NCBI RefSeq assembly: GCF_014645835.1
Contig: NZ_BMMM01000001.1
Location: 434,001-498,000, forward strand
DNA length: 64,000 nucleotides
Direction of reading: 5' to 3'
Origin: Streptomyces albiflavescens
Lineage (GTDB): Bacteria; Actinomycetota; Actinomycetes; Streptomycetales; Streptomycetaceae
Shown in pieces: positions 56,401-64,000 of this stretch. Under the pieces are notes generated by a model. That model worked only from the letters and a program-made list of their open reading frames with translations. It searched no databases and was not told where the DNA came from. The first letter of the stretch is position 1. Every line of letters begins with the position of its first letter. The position numbers and the translations under genes are program-made.

Positions 56401-58305
56401 ATGGCGACACCTTCCATCCCGCGGTTCACGGCAAGACAGTTGGCGGCACCACCGTCCACGGCCGCACCCCTGCCCGCCCGGCTGTCACGCCGTGCCCTAC
56501 TGCGTACCGCGGTAGGCGCCACAGCTGCCTTCGCCGCACTCGGCGGCCCGGGTTCGGTGCCCGCGTTCGCCGCGGCCGGACCGCCCGACCCCGCGCTCGC
56601 GGAGGACGTACGGCAGGAGTTCCTCATGGCCTGGACGGCGTATCGCCGCCTGTCTTGGGGCCGCGACGAGTTGCGGCCGGTCAGCGGCACCGGTTCGGAC
56701 TTCTTCATCAGCGGGGTATCGCTGGGCCTGACCCTCGTCGAGTCGCTCGACACGCTCTACCTGATGGAGCTCGACGGCGAGTTGGACGCGGCGATCGCCT
56801 GGATCGACGGCAACCTCGACTTCGACCGCAACGCGAGCATCCACGTCTTCGAGACGATCATCCGGCTGGTCGGCGGACTGCTCTCCGGCTACCAGGCCAC
56901 CGGCAGCGCCGTCCTGCTGGCCGGGGCCCGCGACCTCGCCGACCGGCTGCTCCCCGCGTTCACGTCGTCGCCAACGGGCGCCCCGTACCGGTACGTCAAT
57001 CTGCGCACCGGCGCGGTCAGCGGCAACGCGGTGCCGCTCGCCGAGATCGGCAGCAACATCACCGAGCTCGGTCTGCTCTCCCAACTCACCGGCGACCAGA
57101 AGTACTTCAACGCGGCGAAGAAGGCGCTGAAGGCCGTGTACGACCGGCGGTCCTCGATCGACCTCGTAGGCTCGACACTCAACGTGGACACCGGCGCCTG
57201 GACCGATGCCACCGCCCGCGTCGACCCGCCCGTCGACTCGTACTTCGAATACCTCTGGGACGCCTACCAGTTCCTCGGCGACACCGAGATCCGCGGCTGG
57301 TACCAAACACTGACCGCGGCGATCCTGAAGCGCCTCGGGGAGACGTACGGCGGACGGCTCTGGTTCAAGTCCGTCAACATGAACACCGGCGCGCTGGTAG
57401 GCCGCGGGCAGTCGGAACTCACCGCGTTCTACGCCGGGTTGCTCGCCCAGGGGGGCAACCTGAGCGAGGGCGAGTCGTACCACTCCTCCTGGGCGGACGC
57501 CCTGGCGCCGCACAAGCTGCCGCCCGAAGGCATCGACTACACGACGCTCGCGGCGACGAGCAATGAGTATCAACTGCGCCCCGAATACGCGGACTCCGCG
57601 CTGTTCCTGTGGCTTCTGACCGGCAAGGAGGTCTACCGGGACCGCGCCAAGTGGCTGTGGAACGCGCAGAAGGCGCACTGCAAGGTCGCGAACGGCTACA
57701 CGATCGTGTCGGACATGACGACCACGCCCACCACCAAGGGCGATCTCACTCCGGGCTACTGGTACTCGGAGAACATGAAGTACTTCTACCTGCTGTGGTC
57801 GGGCGCGCCGCGCTTCGACTACGCCACCAACTACCTCACCACCGAGGGAAATGTGCTGCGCGGCATCAACCGGGTCGCGGCGCCGGGCGTGAGCGGCACC
57901 TACCGGCTCCTCAACCGGGCGACCGGCCGGGCGATGGACGTGAGCGGCGCGTCGACGGCGGACGGCGGCGCGGTGATCGCATGGACGCCGCACACCGGCG
58001 CCAACCAGCGCTGGATCGCCACCACCACCGGCGGCTACACCAAGCTGACCGGCCTGGGCAGCGGCAAGGTGCTCGAGGTCCCGCGCTCCTCCACGGCGGA
58101 CGGCACCGCACTGAACCAGTGGGCGCACAACGGCACCAACACGCAGCAGTGGACGCTCCAGTCCACCGGCGACGGCTACTACCGGCTCGTCAACCGCAAC
58201 AGCGGCAAGGCGGCCGACCTCGACGGAACCGGCAGCGGCAGTGCGGTGGTGCAGCAGCCCGTCGGCGGCGCCGGCACCCAGCAGTGGCAGCTGGAGAGGG
58301 TATGA
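56401..58305 (+). CDS. GH47 alpha-mannosidase with ricin-type lectin domain
   Basis: A 634-residue exported enzyme. A twin-arginine signal is visible (LSRRALLRTAVGATAAFAAL, residues ~28-47). The GH47 (alpha/alpha)7 barrel spans ~65-485: DELRPVSG, LGLTLVESLDTLYLMEL, IHVFETIIRLVGGLLSGYQ, SYFEYLWDAYQF, RPEYADSALFLW and TTEGNVLRG, the last replacing the usual TEAHP. The family is class I alpha-mannosidase, trimming alpha-1,2-mannose of N-glycans in eukaryotes. Residues ~492-634 are a ricin B domain with three Q-x-W motifs (NQRW, TQQW, TQQW). It is the first gene of a three-gene operon behind a LacI-type palindrome, and its stop overlaps the GH59 start. Confidence 0.9.
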   Translation: MATPSIPRFTARQLAAPPSTAAPLPARLSRRALLRTAVGATAAFAALGGPGSVPAFAAAGPPDPALAEDVRQEFLMAWTAYRRLSWGRDELRPVSGTGSDFFISGVSLGLTLVESLDTLYLMELDGELDAAIAWIDGNLDFDRNASIHVFETIIRLVGGLLSGYQATGSAVLLAGARDLADRLLPAFTSSPTGAPYRYVNLRTGAVSGNAVPLAEIGSNITELGLLSQLTGDQKYFNAAKKALKAVYDRRSSIDLVGSTLNVDTGAWTDATARVDPPVDSYFEYLWDAYQFLGDTEIRGWYQTLTAAILKRLGETYGGRLWFKSVNMNTGALVGRGQSELTAFYAGLLAQGGNLSEGESYHSSWADALAPHKLPPEGIDYTTLAATSNEYQLRPEYADSALFLWLLTGKEVYRDRAKWLWNAQKAHCKVANGYTIVSDMTTTPTTKGDLTPGYWYSENMKYFYLLWSGAPRFDYATNYLTTEGNVLRGINRVAAPGVSGTYRLLNRATGRAMDVSGASTADGGAVIAWTPHTGANQRWIATTTGGYTKLTGLGSGKVLEVPRSSTADGTALNQWAHNGTNTQQWTLQSTGDGYYRLVNRNSGKAADLDGTGSGSAVVQQPVGGAGTQQWQLERV

Positions 58306-60755
58306 CGGCGATGCGATCTCCGGTGAGACTCCTGCTCATACGCGCCCTTCTCGTCCTCGCCTTCCTCGCCTCCGTCCTCGGCCTGCCGGCCGGGCAGGCG
58401 CAGGCCGCGACCTCCGTCACCCTCAGCGGCACTGCGGCCGGCCGCGTCTTCGACGGGGTCGGTGCGGTCAGCGGCGGCGGGGGCAACGCCAAGCTGCTGT
58501 ACGACTATCCGGAGCCGCAGCGCGGCCAGATCCTCGACTATCTGTTCAAGCCGGGCTACGGGGCGAACATCTCGCTGCTGAAGGTGGAGATCGGGGGCGA
58601 CGCCAACTCCACGGACGGCGCCGAACCCAGCCATATGCACACCGCCGACGACCAGAACTACCAGCGCGGATACGAGTGGTGGCTGATGGAGCAGGCCAAG
58701 GCCCGCAACCCGGGCATCAAGCTGGCCGCGCTCGCCTGGGCCGCGCCGGGCTGGATCGGCACGTCCGACGTGTGGACCAAGAACATGATCACGTATCTGG
58801 TCAACTACCTGCGCGGTGCGCGCGACGTCCACGGCCTGACCATCGACTATCTGGGCGGATGGAACGAGAACGGCTGGGACTCCGGCTGGTTCGTCGACCT
58901 GCGCAAGGCCCTCGACGCGGGCGGCTTCGGGCACGTCCAATTAGTCGGCGCCGACGGCGGCTGGGACGTCGTCACCGACATGCAGAACAACCAGGCGTTC
59001 AATGACGCGATCGCCGTCGTCGGCGCCCACTACCCGTGCGAGGGCGTCTCGGAGTCCACCGGCGACCGCTGCGAGTCACCGGCCGCGGCGCAGAACCTCG
59101 GCAAGCCGCTGTGGGCGAGCGAGAACGGCTCACAGGACTACAACGCCAACGGCCCAGTGATGGCCCGCCAGCTAAGCCGCGGCTATATCGACGCCAAGAT
59201 GACGGCATACATCAACTGGCCGCTGATCGCCGCCCTTCCGCCTGGACTGCCCTTCCAGACGACCGGCCTGATGGTGGCACCGCAGCCCTGGTCGGGGCAG
59301 TACAGCGTCGGCAAGGGCCTGTGGGTCCAGGCACACTGGAACCAATTCGCCAAGCCGGGATGGCAGTTCGCGGACTCGGCGAGCGGCTACCTCTCCGGCG
59401 ACCGGAACATCGGCAGTTACGTCACCCTCAAGGCGCCGGGCAACACCGACTACACCACGATCATCGAGACCACCCGCGCCACCGCCACCGAGCAGTTCAC
59501 CGCCCGTGTCACCGACGGACTGCCCACCGGAACGCTGCACGTGTGGGCCACCAACCTCAACTCCGCCAACCCGTCGGACTGGTTCGTACGCCAGGCGGAC
59601 ATCACCCCGTCCGGCGGCACGTGGTCCCTCACCCTGCAACCCGGCCGCATCTACTCGATCAGCACGGCCGGCGGACAGGGCAAGGGATCGGCGTCCGGCC
59701 CGGCGTCCGCGTCGTTCCCACTGCCGCACACCGACGGCTTCGACGCGTACGCCACCGGGCGCGAGGCCCGCTATCTCGCCGACCAGCACGGCTCCTTCGA
59801 GACCGCCGGCTGCGGCGGCGGCCGTGGCGGGCAGTGCCTGCGCCAGACGGCGCCCGTCGCGCCCATCCCCTGGCACCCGCACCAGAGCCCGGCGTACGCG
59901 CTGATCGGTGACAACTCGCTGACCGATTACACCGTGCAGTCGGACGTCATGTTCGAGCGGACGGGCGGCTCGGTGGCGCTGCTCGGCCGGTTCGGCGCCC
60001 GGGACTACTGGCAGGTGGGCCAGATCAACGCCTACTACCTGAAGGTCGGGCAGGCGGGCACCTGGCAGATCCTGCGGGGCGACACGGCCGGCGCACTCAC
60101 CGTCCTCGCCTCCGGCACGCGGACGGCGCTGGACGCGAACACCTGGCACAAGCTCGCCTTCCGACTGCAGGGCTCAACCCTGACCGCGATCGCGGACGGC
60201 GTGACGCTGGGCAGCGCCGAGGACACCGCGTATGGGCTCGGCCCGGCGGGACTCGCGGTGGGGGTCGGCGAGAACAGCATCACCTCCCGTTGGCGGAACG
60301 TACAGTTCGACAACTTCTCCATCACTCCGGGCACGACCACCACGTACAAGATCGTCAATCGCAGCAGCGGCAAGGTGCTGGCGGTCGCGGGCAGTTCCTC
60401 CGACGACGGAGCGGCGATCGTGCAGCAGGCCGACACCGGCGTGGCGAGCCAGCGCTGGCGTGTGGTGCAGGACGGCGGCTACGTGCAGCTCGTCAACACG
60501 CGCAGCAACAGAGCCCTGGACGTGCCGGGCTTCTCCACGACGCAGGGGACACAGCTCGTCCAGTGGACCGTCAACGGCGGCGAGAACCAGCAGTGGACCC
60601 TCGGCACGGCGAACGACGGCTACCAGACGCTGGTCAACCGGCACAGCGGCTACCTGGCGGACGTGAGCGGCGCCTCCGGCGCGCAGGACGCGCCGGTCGT
60701 CCAGTGGCCGTCGAACGGCGGAGCCAACCAACAGTGGCAGCTGGAGGCGTCATGA
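58302..60755 (+). CDS. GH59 galactosylceramidase-like enzyme with ricin-type lectin domain
   Basis: An 817-residue exported enzyme. Signal peptide: MTAMRSPVRLLLIRALLVLA ... AQAA. The GH59 catalytic part (~40-470) has GRVFDGVGAVSGGG, LKVEIGGDANSTDG, IDYLGGWNENGWDS with the acid/base Glu of WNE, and PLWASENGSQDYN with the nucleophile Glu. A beta-sandwich follows (~490-685; FDAYATGREARYLADQHG), then a ricin B domain with SQRW, NQQW and NQQW. Known family members remove galactose from galactosylceramide. The ATG overlaps the GH47 stop (ATGA). Codon 214 is TTA (58941-58943), which makes translation dependent on the bldA tRNA in Streptomyces. Confidence 0.9.
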   Translation: MTAMRSPVRLLLIRALLVLAFLASVLGLPAGQAQAATSVTLSGTAAGRVFDGVGAVSGGGGNAKLLYDYPEPQRGQILDYLFKPGYGANISLLKVEIGGDANSTDGAEPSHMHTADDQNYQRGYEWWLMEQAKARNPGIKLAALAWAAPGWIGTSDVWTKNMITYLVNYLRGARDVHGLTIDYLGGWNENGWDSGWFVDLRKALDAGGFGHVQLVGADGGWDVVTDMQNNQAFNDAIAVVGAHYPCEGVSESTGDRCESPAAAQNLGKPLWASENGSQDYNANGPVMARQLSRGYIDAKMTAYINWPLIAALPPGLPFQTTGLMVAPQPWSGQYSVGKGLWVQAHWNQFAKPGWQFADSASGYLSGDRNIGSYVTLKAPGNTDYTTIIETTRATATEQFTARVTDGLPTGTLHVWATNLNSANPSDWFVRQADITPSGGTWSLTLQPGRIYSISTAGGQGKGSASGPASASFPLPHTDGFDAYATGREARYLADQHGSFETAGCGGGRGGQCLRQTAPVAPIPWHPHQSPAYALIGDNSLTDYTVQSDVMFERTGGSVALLGRFGARDYWQVGQINAYYLKVGQAGTWQILRGDTAGALTVLASGTRTALDANTWHKLAFRLQGSTLTAIADGVTLGSAEDTAYGLGPAGLAVGVGENSITSRWRNVQFDNFSITPGTTTTYKIVNRSSGKVLAVAGSSSDDGAAIVQQADTGVASQRWRVVQDGGYVQLVNTRSNRALDVPGFSTTQGTQLVQWTVNGGENQQWTLGTANDGYQTLVNRHSGYLADVSGASGAQDAPVVQWPSNGGANQQWQLEAS

Positions 60756-61667
60756 GGACCACGGCGAGGAAACGGACGCTGATCGGCGGCATGGTGCTGG
60801 TGCTCGCGGCGTGGCTGGGCGCGACCCAGACGGCGACCGCGGACGCCACCACGACCGCGCGCCCCGGCATTGCCGCGGCGGGCAATCCGGTCGTGGCCAT
60901 CTCCCCGACCGACACTCCCGCCCAGATCCGCGCCAAGGCGGCCACTGTCACTCCATCCACCCGGCAACTGACCTGGCAGCGACTTGAGTTGACCGCATTC
61001 GTGCACTTCGGCGTCAACACGTACGCCAGCCGCGAGCACGGTACGGGCACCGAGGATCCCAACATTTCCCAGCCCGCGGAGCAGGACACCGACCAGTGGG
61101 CGAGAGCGCTGAGGGACGCGGGCTTCAAGCAGGTGATCCTCACCTTCAAGCACCACGACGGATTCCTGCTGTTCCCGTCCAGGTACTCCGGCTTCGGCGT
61201 GACAGCGACCTCGTGGCGCGGCGGCAAGGGCGACGTCGTACGGGACCTCGCCGACTCGGCTCGCGCGCAAGGGCTGGCCTTCGGGATCTACACCTCGCCG
61301 GCCGACCTGCACGAGGCCCAGCCGGCGGCTGGGACTCCAATGGCAGCGCGGCCACGGACCGGACGATCCCCGCCGACCCCGCGGACGTGGTCGACGGACA
61401 GACGTTCTCCGTCACGGCCGACGACTACAACGCGTACTTCATGAACACCCTCTACGAGCTGCTGACCTGTTACGGAGACATCGCGCGGGTGCAGCTCTAC
61501 ACCTGTCACGGCGCTGCCAACAGCAGTGGCGCGCGTCCGGCGACGCACTCGTGAACCCGGCCTCGGGGCGCTGTCTGGATGTACCCGGCTTCAACTCGGC
61601 CAACGGCACGCAGGTGGTGCTGTGGGACTGCAACGCGGGTTCCAACCAGCGCTGGACTTCGCTCTGA
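60752..61667 (+). pseudogene. decayed GH29 alpha-L-fucosidase with ricin-domain remnant
   Basis: The gene starts at an ATG overlapping the GH59 stop and opens with a signal peptide and a normal GH29 N-terminus (LELTAFVHFGVNTYASREHG, FKHHDGFLLFPSRYSGFGV, FGIYTSPADLHEAQP). Near 61322 one base is missing and the family sequence continues in another frame (WDSNGSAATDRTIPADPA, FMNTLYELLTCYGDIA). Just where the nucleophile Asp region should follow, the sequence jumps to a ricin-domain end (VQLYTCHGAAN). A second one-base loss near 61521 moves the last part (CLDVPGFNSANGTQVVLWDC, NQRW) into a third frame, ending at 61667. Even with both frames repaired, the second half of the catalytic domain and most of the lectin domain are absent. 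Confidence 0.85.
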
Positions 61668-61707
61668 GCCGGTGACGGAGACAGGCGGGACCAGCCCGCC
61701 GACTCCT

Positions 61708-61747
61708 CGGTGCCTCCGGTCGGCCCGCAAGCCGCCCGGAGGCACCG
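61708..61747. terminator. hairpin terminator between GH29 remnant and chitinase
   Basis: CGGTGCCTCCGG (61708-61719) pairs perfectly with CCGGAGGCACCG (61736-61747), a 12-bp stem with a 16-nt loop. It lies between convergent genes and should act on both. Confidence 0.85.
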
Positions 61748-61767
61748 CACGGCTGTGCGTCGGCGCG

Positions 61768-63336
61768 TCAGCCGGTGTACGCCGCGAAGATCTTCGCGAA
61801 CTCGTAGGGAGCCTGCGGGATGTTGGTGCACATGTACAGGGCGCCCGTGCAGGCGTTGCGGTCGCGGGTCGACTCCCAGAAGGCGAGTTCCCCGAGGTGC
61901 TTGCCCTGCGCGAAGGCCACCAGCTGGCGGGCGTCCGCTTGGTCGTAGAGGTGACCGTCGTCGTTCTGGCCGAGCATCGGTGTCACTCCGACCATGGCCC
62001 ACACCTGAGCGTCCGTCCTACTCGGGTAGAGCGACTTCAGCTGGGTGAAGGTGCTCTGCGCGGCCTGCACGGCCGCGTCGCCGTAGTCGACGCTCCGGTA
62101 GTAGTCCATCGCCATGACGTTCACGACGTCGAGGTCCACGCCCGCGTCGCGCGCCGACTTGACCACGTTCAGTCCGTCGGTGGTCAGGCCCTCCGGAAGC
62201 ACGGGGAGCGTGAGCGAGACCCGCAACTCCGGATGAGCCTGTTGCAGGCGTGCCAGGGCCTGGGACCGGCGGGTGACCGAAGCCGGGTCGGCGGTGGCGG
62301 CGCCCTCGATGTCGAAGTCGACGTACTTCAGGTCGTAGGCGGTGACGACCGCGTTGTACTCCGTGAAGAGCGCGTCCGCCGATCCGCAGGCCTGGGCCAG
62401 TTCGATACCGGTGGCGCCACCGAAGGAGACCTTGACGTCTCCCCCGCCGGCCCGGATCGCATCGATCTGGTCCTTGGCCCAACCGTCCCTCGGGTCATAG
62501 GCGTTGAACCACATCGCCTTGCAGCCGGAGGCGGTGACGAACGCCATGGTGTAGCTCTTGATCCCGCTCGCCGAGGCCATCTCGGGCATGCTCGGCGTGG
62601 GCCAGGCGCCCATGTCGACGTAGGGCGCGGTGCGCACACCGCCGCCCGGCTGGGAGCCACCGCCGGAGGAGGTCGTACCGCCGACCGCCGTGCTGTAGGC
62701 GGAGGTGTTGCCCGCGGCGTCCTTCGCCCGGACGCGGAACGAGTAACTCGTGCTCGCCTGAAGGCCGGTGGCGGTGTACGAAGTCCCGGTGACGGCGACC
62801 GGTGCTCCTCCGTCGCGGGAGACCTCGTAGCCCGCGACCGTACCGGAGTCGTCGGTGGAGGCGCTCCAGCGTACGGTGAGCGACGAACCGGTCGCGGAGC
62901 CGACGGTCACCCCGGACGGCACGCTGGGAGGCGTGGTGTCGCCGCCATGGGAACCGCCCGCGCACGACGCGCCGTTGAGTGTGCAGTTCGTCGGCGTACC
63001 GGTGCCGCTGGAGACCCACCCGAAAGAGGTGGTCGCACCGGGCGCCAACGAGCCGTTGTACTCACGGTTCTTGAAGGTGTAGTGGCTGCCGCTGTGCGTG
63101 AGCAGCGCGTCCCAGTACGACCCCACGGTGGTGCCCGAGGGCAGGTCGAACTCGACGGTCCAGCCGGACAGCGTGGTGCTTCCGCTGTTGGTGATGACGT
63201 ACGCGCCCTGGTAACCGCCGTCCCAGGCCGAAGTCTTGGAAAACGCCGCGGTCGGGGTGGCCGCGGCGGCGGGTGGTGCCAGGACGAGAACGAGTGCGCC
63301 GATGAACATCGCGATCAGGGCCAACGGTCTTCGCAT
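61768..63336 (-). CDS. GH18 chitinase with CBM2 and fibronectin type III domains
   Basis: A 522-residue exported chitinase. The ATG at 63336 has GGAGG 6 bases upstream and opens a signal peptide (MRRPLALIAMFIGALVLVLA, cleavage at AAA/AT). Residues ~28-125 are a family 2 carbohydrate-binding module (KTSAWDGGYQGAYVITN, SGWTVEFDLPSG, FGWVSSG). Residues ~135-220 are an FN3 domain (PSVPSGVTVGSATGSSLTV). Residues ~235-520 are the GH18 barrel, with YVDFDIEG carrying the catalytic Glu and MAMDYYRS. The order is that of Streptomyces ChiC/ChiA-like enzymes. A DasR-like site overlaps the presumed transcription start, so induction by chitin-derived signals is expected. Confidence 0.93.
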   Translation of the reverse strand: MRRPLALIAMFIGALVLVLAPPAAAATPTAAFSKTSAWDGGYQGAYVITNSGSTTLSGWTVEFDLPSGTTVGSYWDALLTHSGSHYTFKNREYNGSLAPGATTSFGWVSSGTGTPTNCTLNGASCAGGSHGGDTTPPSVPSGVTVGSATGSSLTVRWSASTDDSGTVAGYEVSRDGGAPVAVTGTSYTATGLQASTSYSFRVRAKDAAGNTSAYSTAVGGTTSSGGGSQPGGGVRTAPYVDMGAWPTPSMPEMASASGIKSYTMAFVTASGCKAMWFNAYDPRDGWAKDQIDAIRAGGGDVKVSFGGATGIELAQACGSADALFTEYNAVVTAYDLKYVDFDIEGAATADPASVTRRSQALARLQQAHPELRVSLTLPVLPEGLTTDGLNVVKSARDAGVDLDVVNVMAMDYYRSVDYGDAAVQAAQSTFTQLKSLYPSRTDAQVWAMVGVTPMLGQNDDGHLYDQADARQLVAFAQGKHLGELAFWESTRDRNACTGALYMCTNIPQAPYEFAKIFAAYTG

Positions 63337-63390
63337 TGCTGCCTCCACTGGGGGGTTGGGGCGCCGGGGCGGCGCGCGGAGCGGCGATTG

Positions 63391-63406
63391 ATTGGTCCAT
63401 ACCAAA
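63391..63406. promoter_or_regulatory. DasR-responsive element (dre)-like site
   Basis: ATTGGTCCATACCAAA closely follows the dre consensus ACTGGTCTAGACCACT, with the TTGGT/ACCAA arms intact. It lies just downstream of the chitinase -10 region, so a bound GntR-type repressor would block transcription. DasR control of Streptomyces chitinase genes is established knowledge. Confidence 0.75.
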
Positions 63407-63416
63407 GCCCTGTCAG

Positions 63417-63445
63417 TACGTACCGAGCCCGCGGCCCGGCGTCAA
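63417..63445 (-). promoter_or_regulatory. chitinase promoter
   Basis: On the minus strand TTGACG (63440-63445), a 17-bp spacer and TACGTA (63417-63422) form a good promoter, with the dre-like site 10-26 bp downstream of the -10. Confidence 0.6.
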
Positions 63446-63481
63446 GGGGCGGGGTGGCACATCAGGGATTCGCGACTGGTC

Positions 63482-63510
63482 TTGACATGTTCTGAACACA
63501 CAGCTGTGAT
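63482..63510 (+). promoter_or_regulatory. alpha-galactosidase promoter with internal operator
   Basis: TTGACA (63482-63487), a 17-bp spacer and TGTGAT (63505-63510) form a near-consensus promoter. Between the hexamers lies TGTTC-T-GAACA (63488-63498), a perfect inverted repeat where a repressor would exclude RNA polymerase. The leader to the GTG is about 57 nucleotides. Confidence 0.65.
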
Positions 63511-63573
63511 GTGGTGGCTTTCGTTCGCCCTCGTTTGGTCGTGTGCAACATCACCCCCCCCTCGGAGCCGCAC

Positions 63574-64000
63574 GTGTTCGCCGAACGACGCCCCCGCAGA
63601 ACCCCATCCGTCATGGCCGTGGCCACGTTGTGCCTCGCCGCCTCGACCGCCGTGGTGGTGCAGCCCGTGGCCGCGCAGCCCGCGTCGGCCGCGCCGGCCA
63701 CCGCGCCCACCGTGGACAACGGCCTCGCCCGCACCCCGCCCATGGGCTTCAACAACTGGAACTCGACGCACTGCCGTGCCGAGTTCGACGAGGCCATGGT
63801 CAAGGGCATCGCCGACGCCTTCGTCTCCCAGGGCCTCAAGGACGCGGGCTACACATACGTCAACATCGACGACTGCTGGGCGCTGCCGAACCGTGACGCG
63901 AGCGGCAACCTCGTACCCGATCCGGCTCGCTTCCCCAACGGGATCAAGGCGGTTGCGGACTACGTCCACTCCAAGGGCCTGAAGTTCGGGCTCTACTCAA
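63574..64000 (+). CDS. GH27 alpha-galactosidase, N-terminal part
   Basis: The first 142 codons of a gene that continues past the window. The GTG at 63574 follows GGAG and gives [19 protein letters not shown], a signal peptide with a hydrophobic core up to about residue 40. The mature enzyme begins with the GH27 hallmark [18 protein letters not shown], then [16 protein letters not shown] and [20 protein letters not shown], all typical of the family (alpha-galactosidase or alpha-N-acetylgalactosaminidase). The catalytic Asp residues lie beyond the end. Its own promoter has an operator palindrome between -35 and -10, and it is divergent from the chitinase gene. Confidence 0.9.
   Translation, partial: MFAERRPRRTPSVMAVATLCLAASTAVVVQPVAAQPASAAPATAPTVDNGLARTPPMGFNNWNSTHCRAEFDEAMVKGIADAFVSQGLKDAGYTYVNIDDCWALPNRDASGNLVPDPARFPNGIKAVADYVHSKGLKFGLYS

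Overview
The window is high-GC actinobacterial DNA and almost certainly Streptomyces. Supporting signs are the codon bias, a mycothiol-type maleylpyruvate isomerase, a Streptomyces-type secreted phospholipase A2, XRE/DUF5753 regulators with DUF6879 and DUF7848 partners, many secreted glycosidases with ricin-type lectin domains, a rare TTA codon, and a DasR-like site at a chitinase. No rRNA, tRNA, insertion sequence or CRISPR array was found.

Layout: 1-1671 holds the end of a SpoIIE-type phosphatase, a hypothetical protein with an HEMLE motif and a small hydrophilic protein. 1974-23177 is one minus-strand biosynthetic operon. In order of transcription it contains a fatty acyl-AMP ligase, a 4781-residue type I PKS, an ACP-thioester reductase fusion, a Cys-nucleophile alpha/beta hydrolase and a serine alpha/beta hydrolase. 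The PKS reads ACP-KS-AT-DH-(ER remnant)-KR-ACP-KS-AT-DH-KR-ACP-C-FkbH. I read the operon as making a fatty-acid-primed, twice-extended lipid that is joined to a glyceryl unit and released reductively. This is the best candidate here for an undescribed system.

23665-27796 is a complete gentisate-pathway operon (3-hydroxybenzoate 6-hydroxylase, maleylpyruvate isomerase, fumarylpyruvate hydrolase, gentisate dioxygenase). 28025-37896 is mostly housekeeping: an AMIN-like secreted protein, PolX, archease and RtcB on convergent strands, a CapA-like protein, a phosphoribosyltransferase, a metallophosphoesterase and phospholipase A2. 38591-43145 has a flavin disulfide-reductase family enzyme, a secreted protein and an LAETG-anchored DUF1996 protein. 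43323-48512 is a D-amino-acid-type oxidase with its own ABC importer and a divergent CdaR/PucR-type activator. 48772-53214 has a TetR regulator, a secreted amidohydrolase-like protein with a discoidin domain, and an MFS exporter.

53649-56006 is a small accessory island built around an XRE/DUF5753 regulator, with direct-repeat operators in front of both of its operons. 56401-64000 is a glycosidase locus: GH47, GH59 and a decayed GH29 in one overlapping operon, then GH18 chitinase and GH27 alpha-galactosidase on divergent strands. These enzymes fit scavenging of eukaryotic-type glycans and glycolipids, and each promoter carries a recognisable operator-like palindrome.
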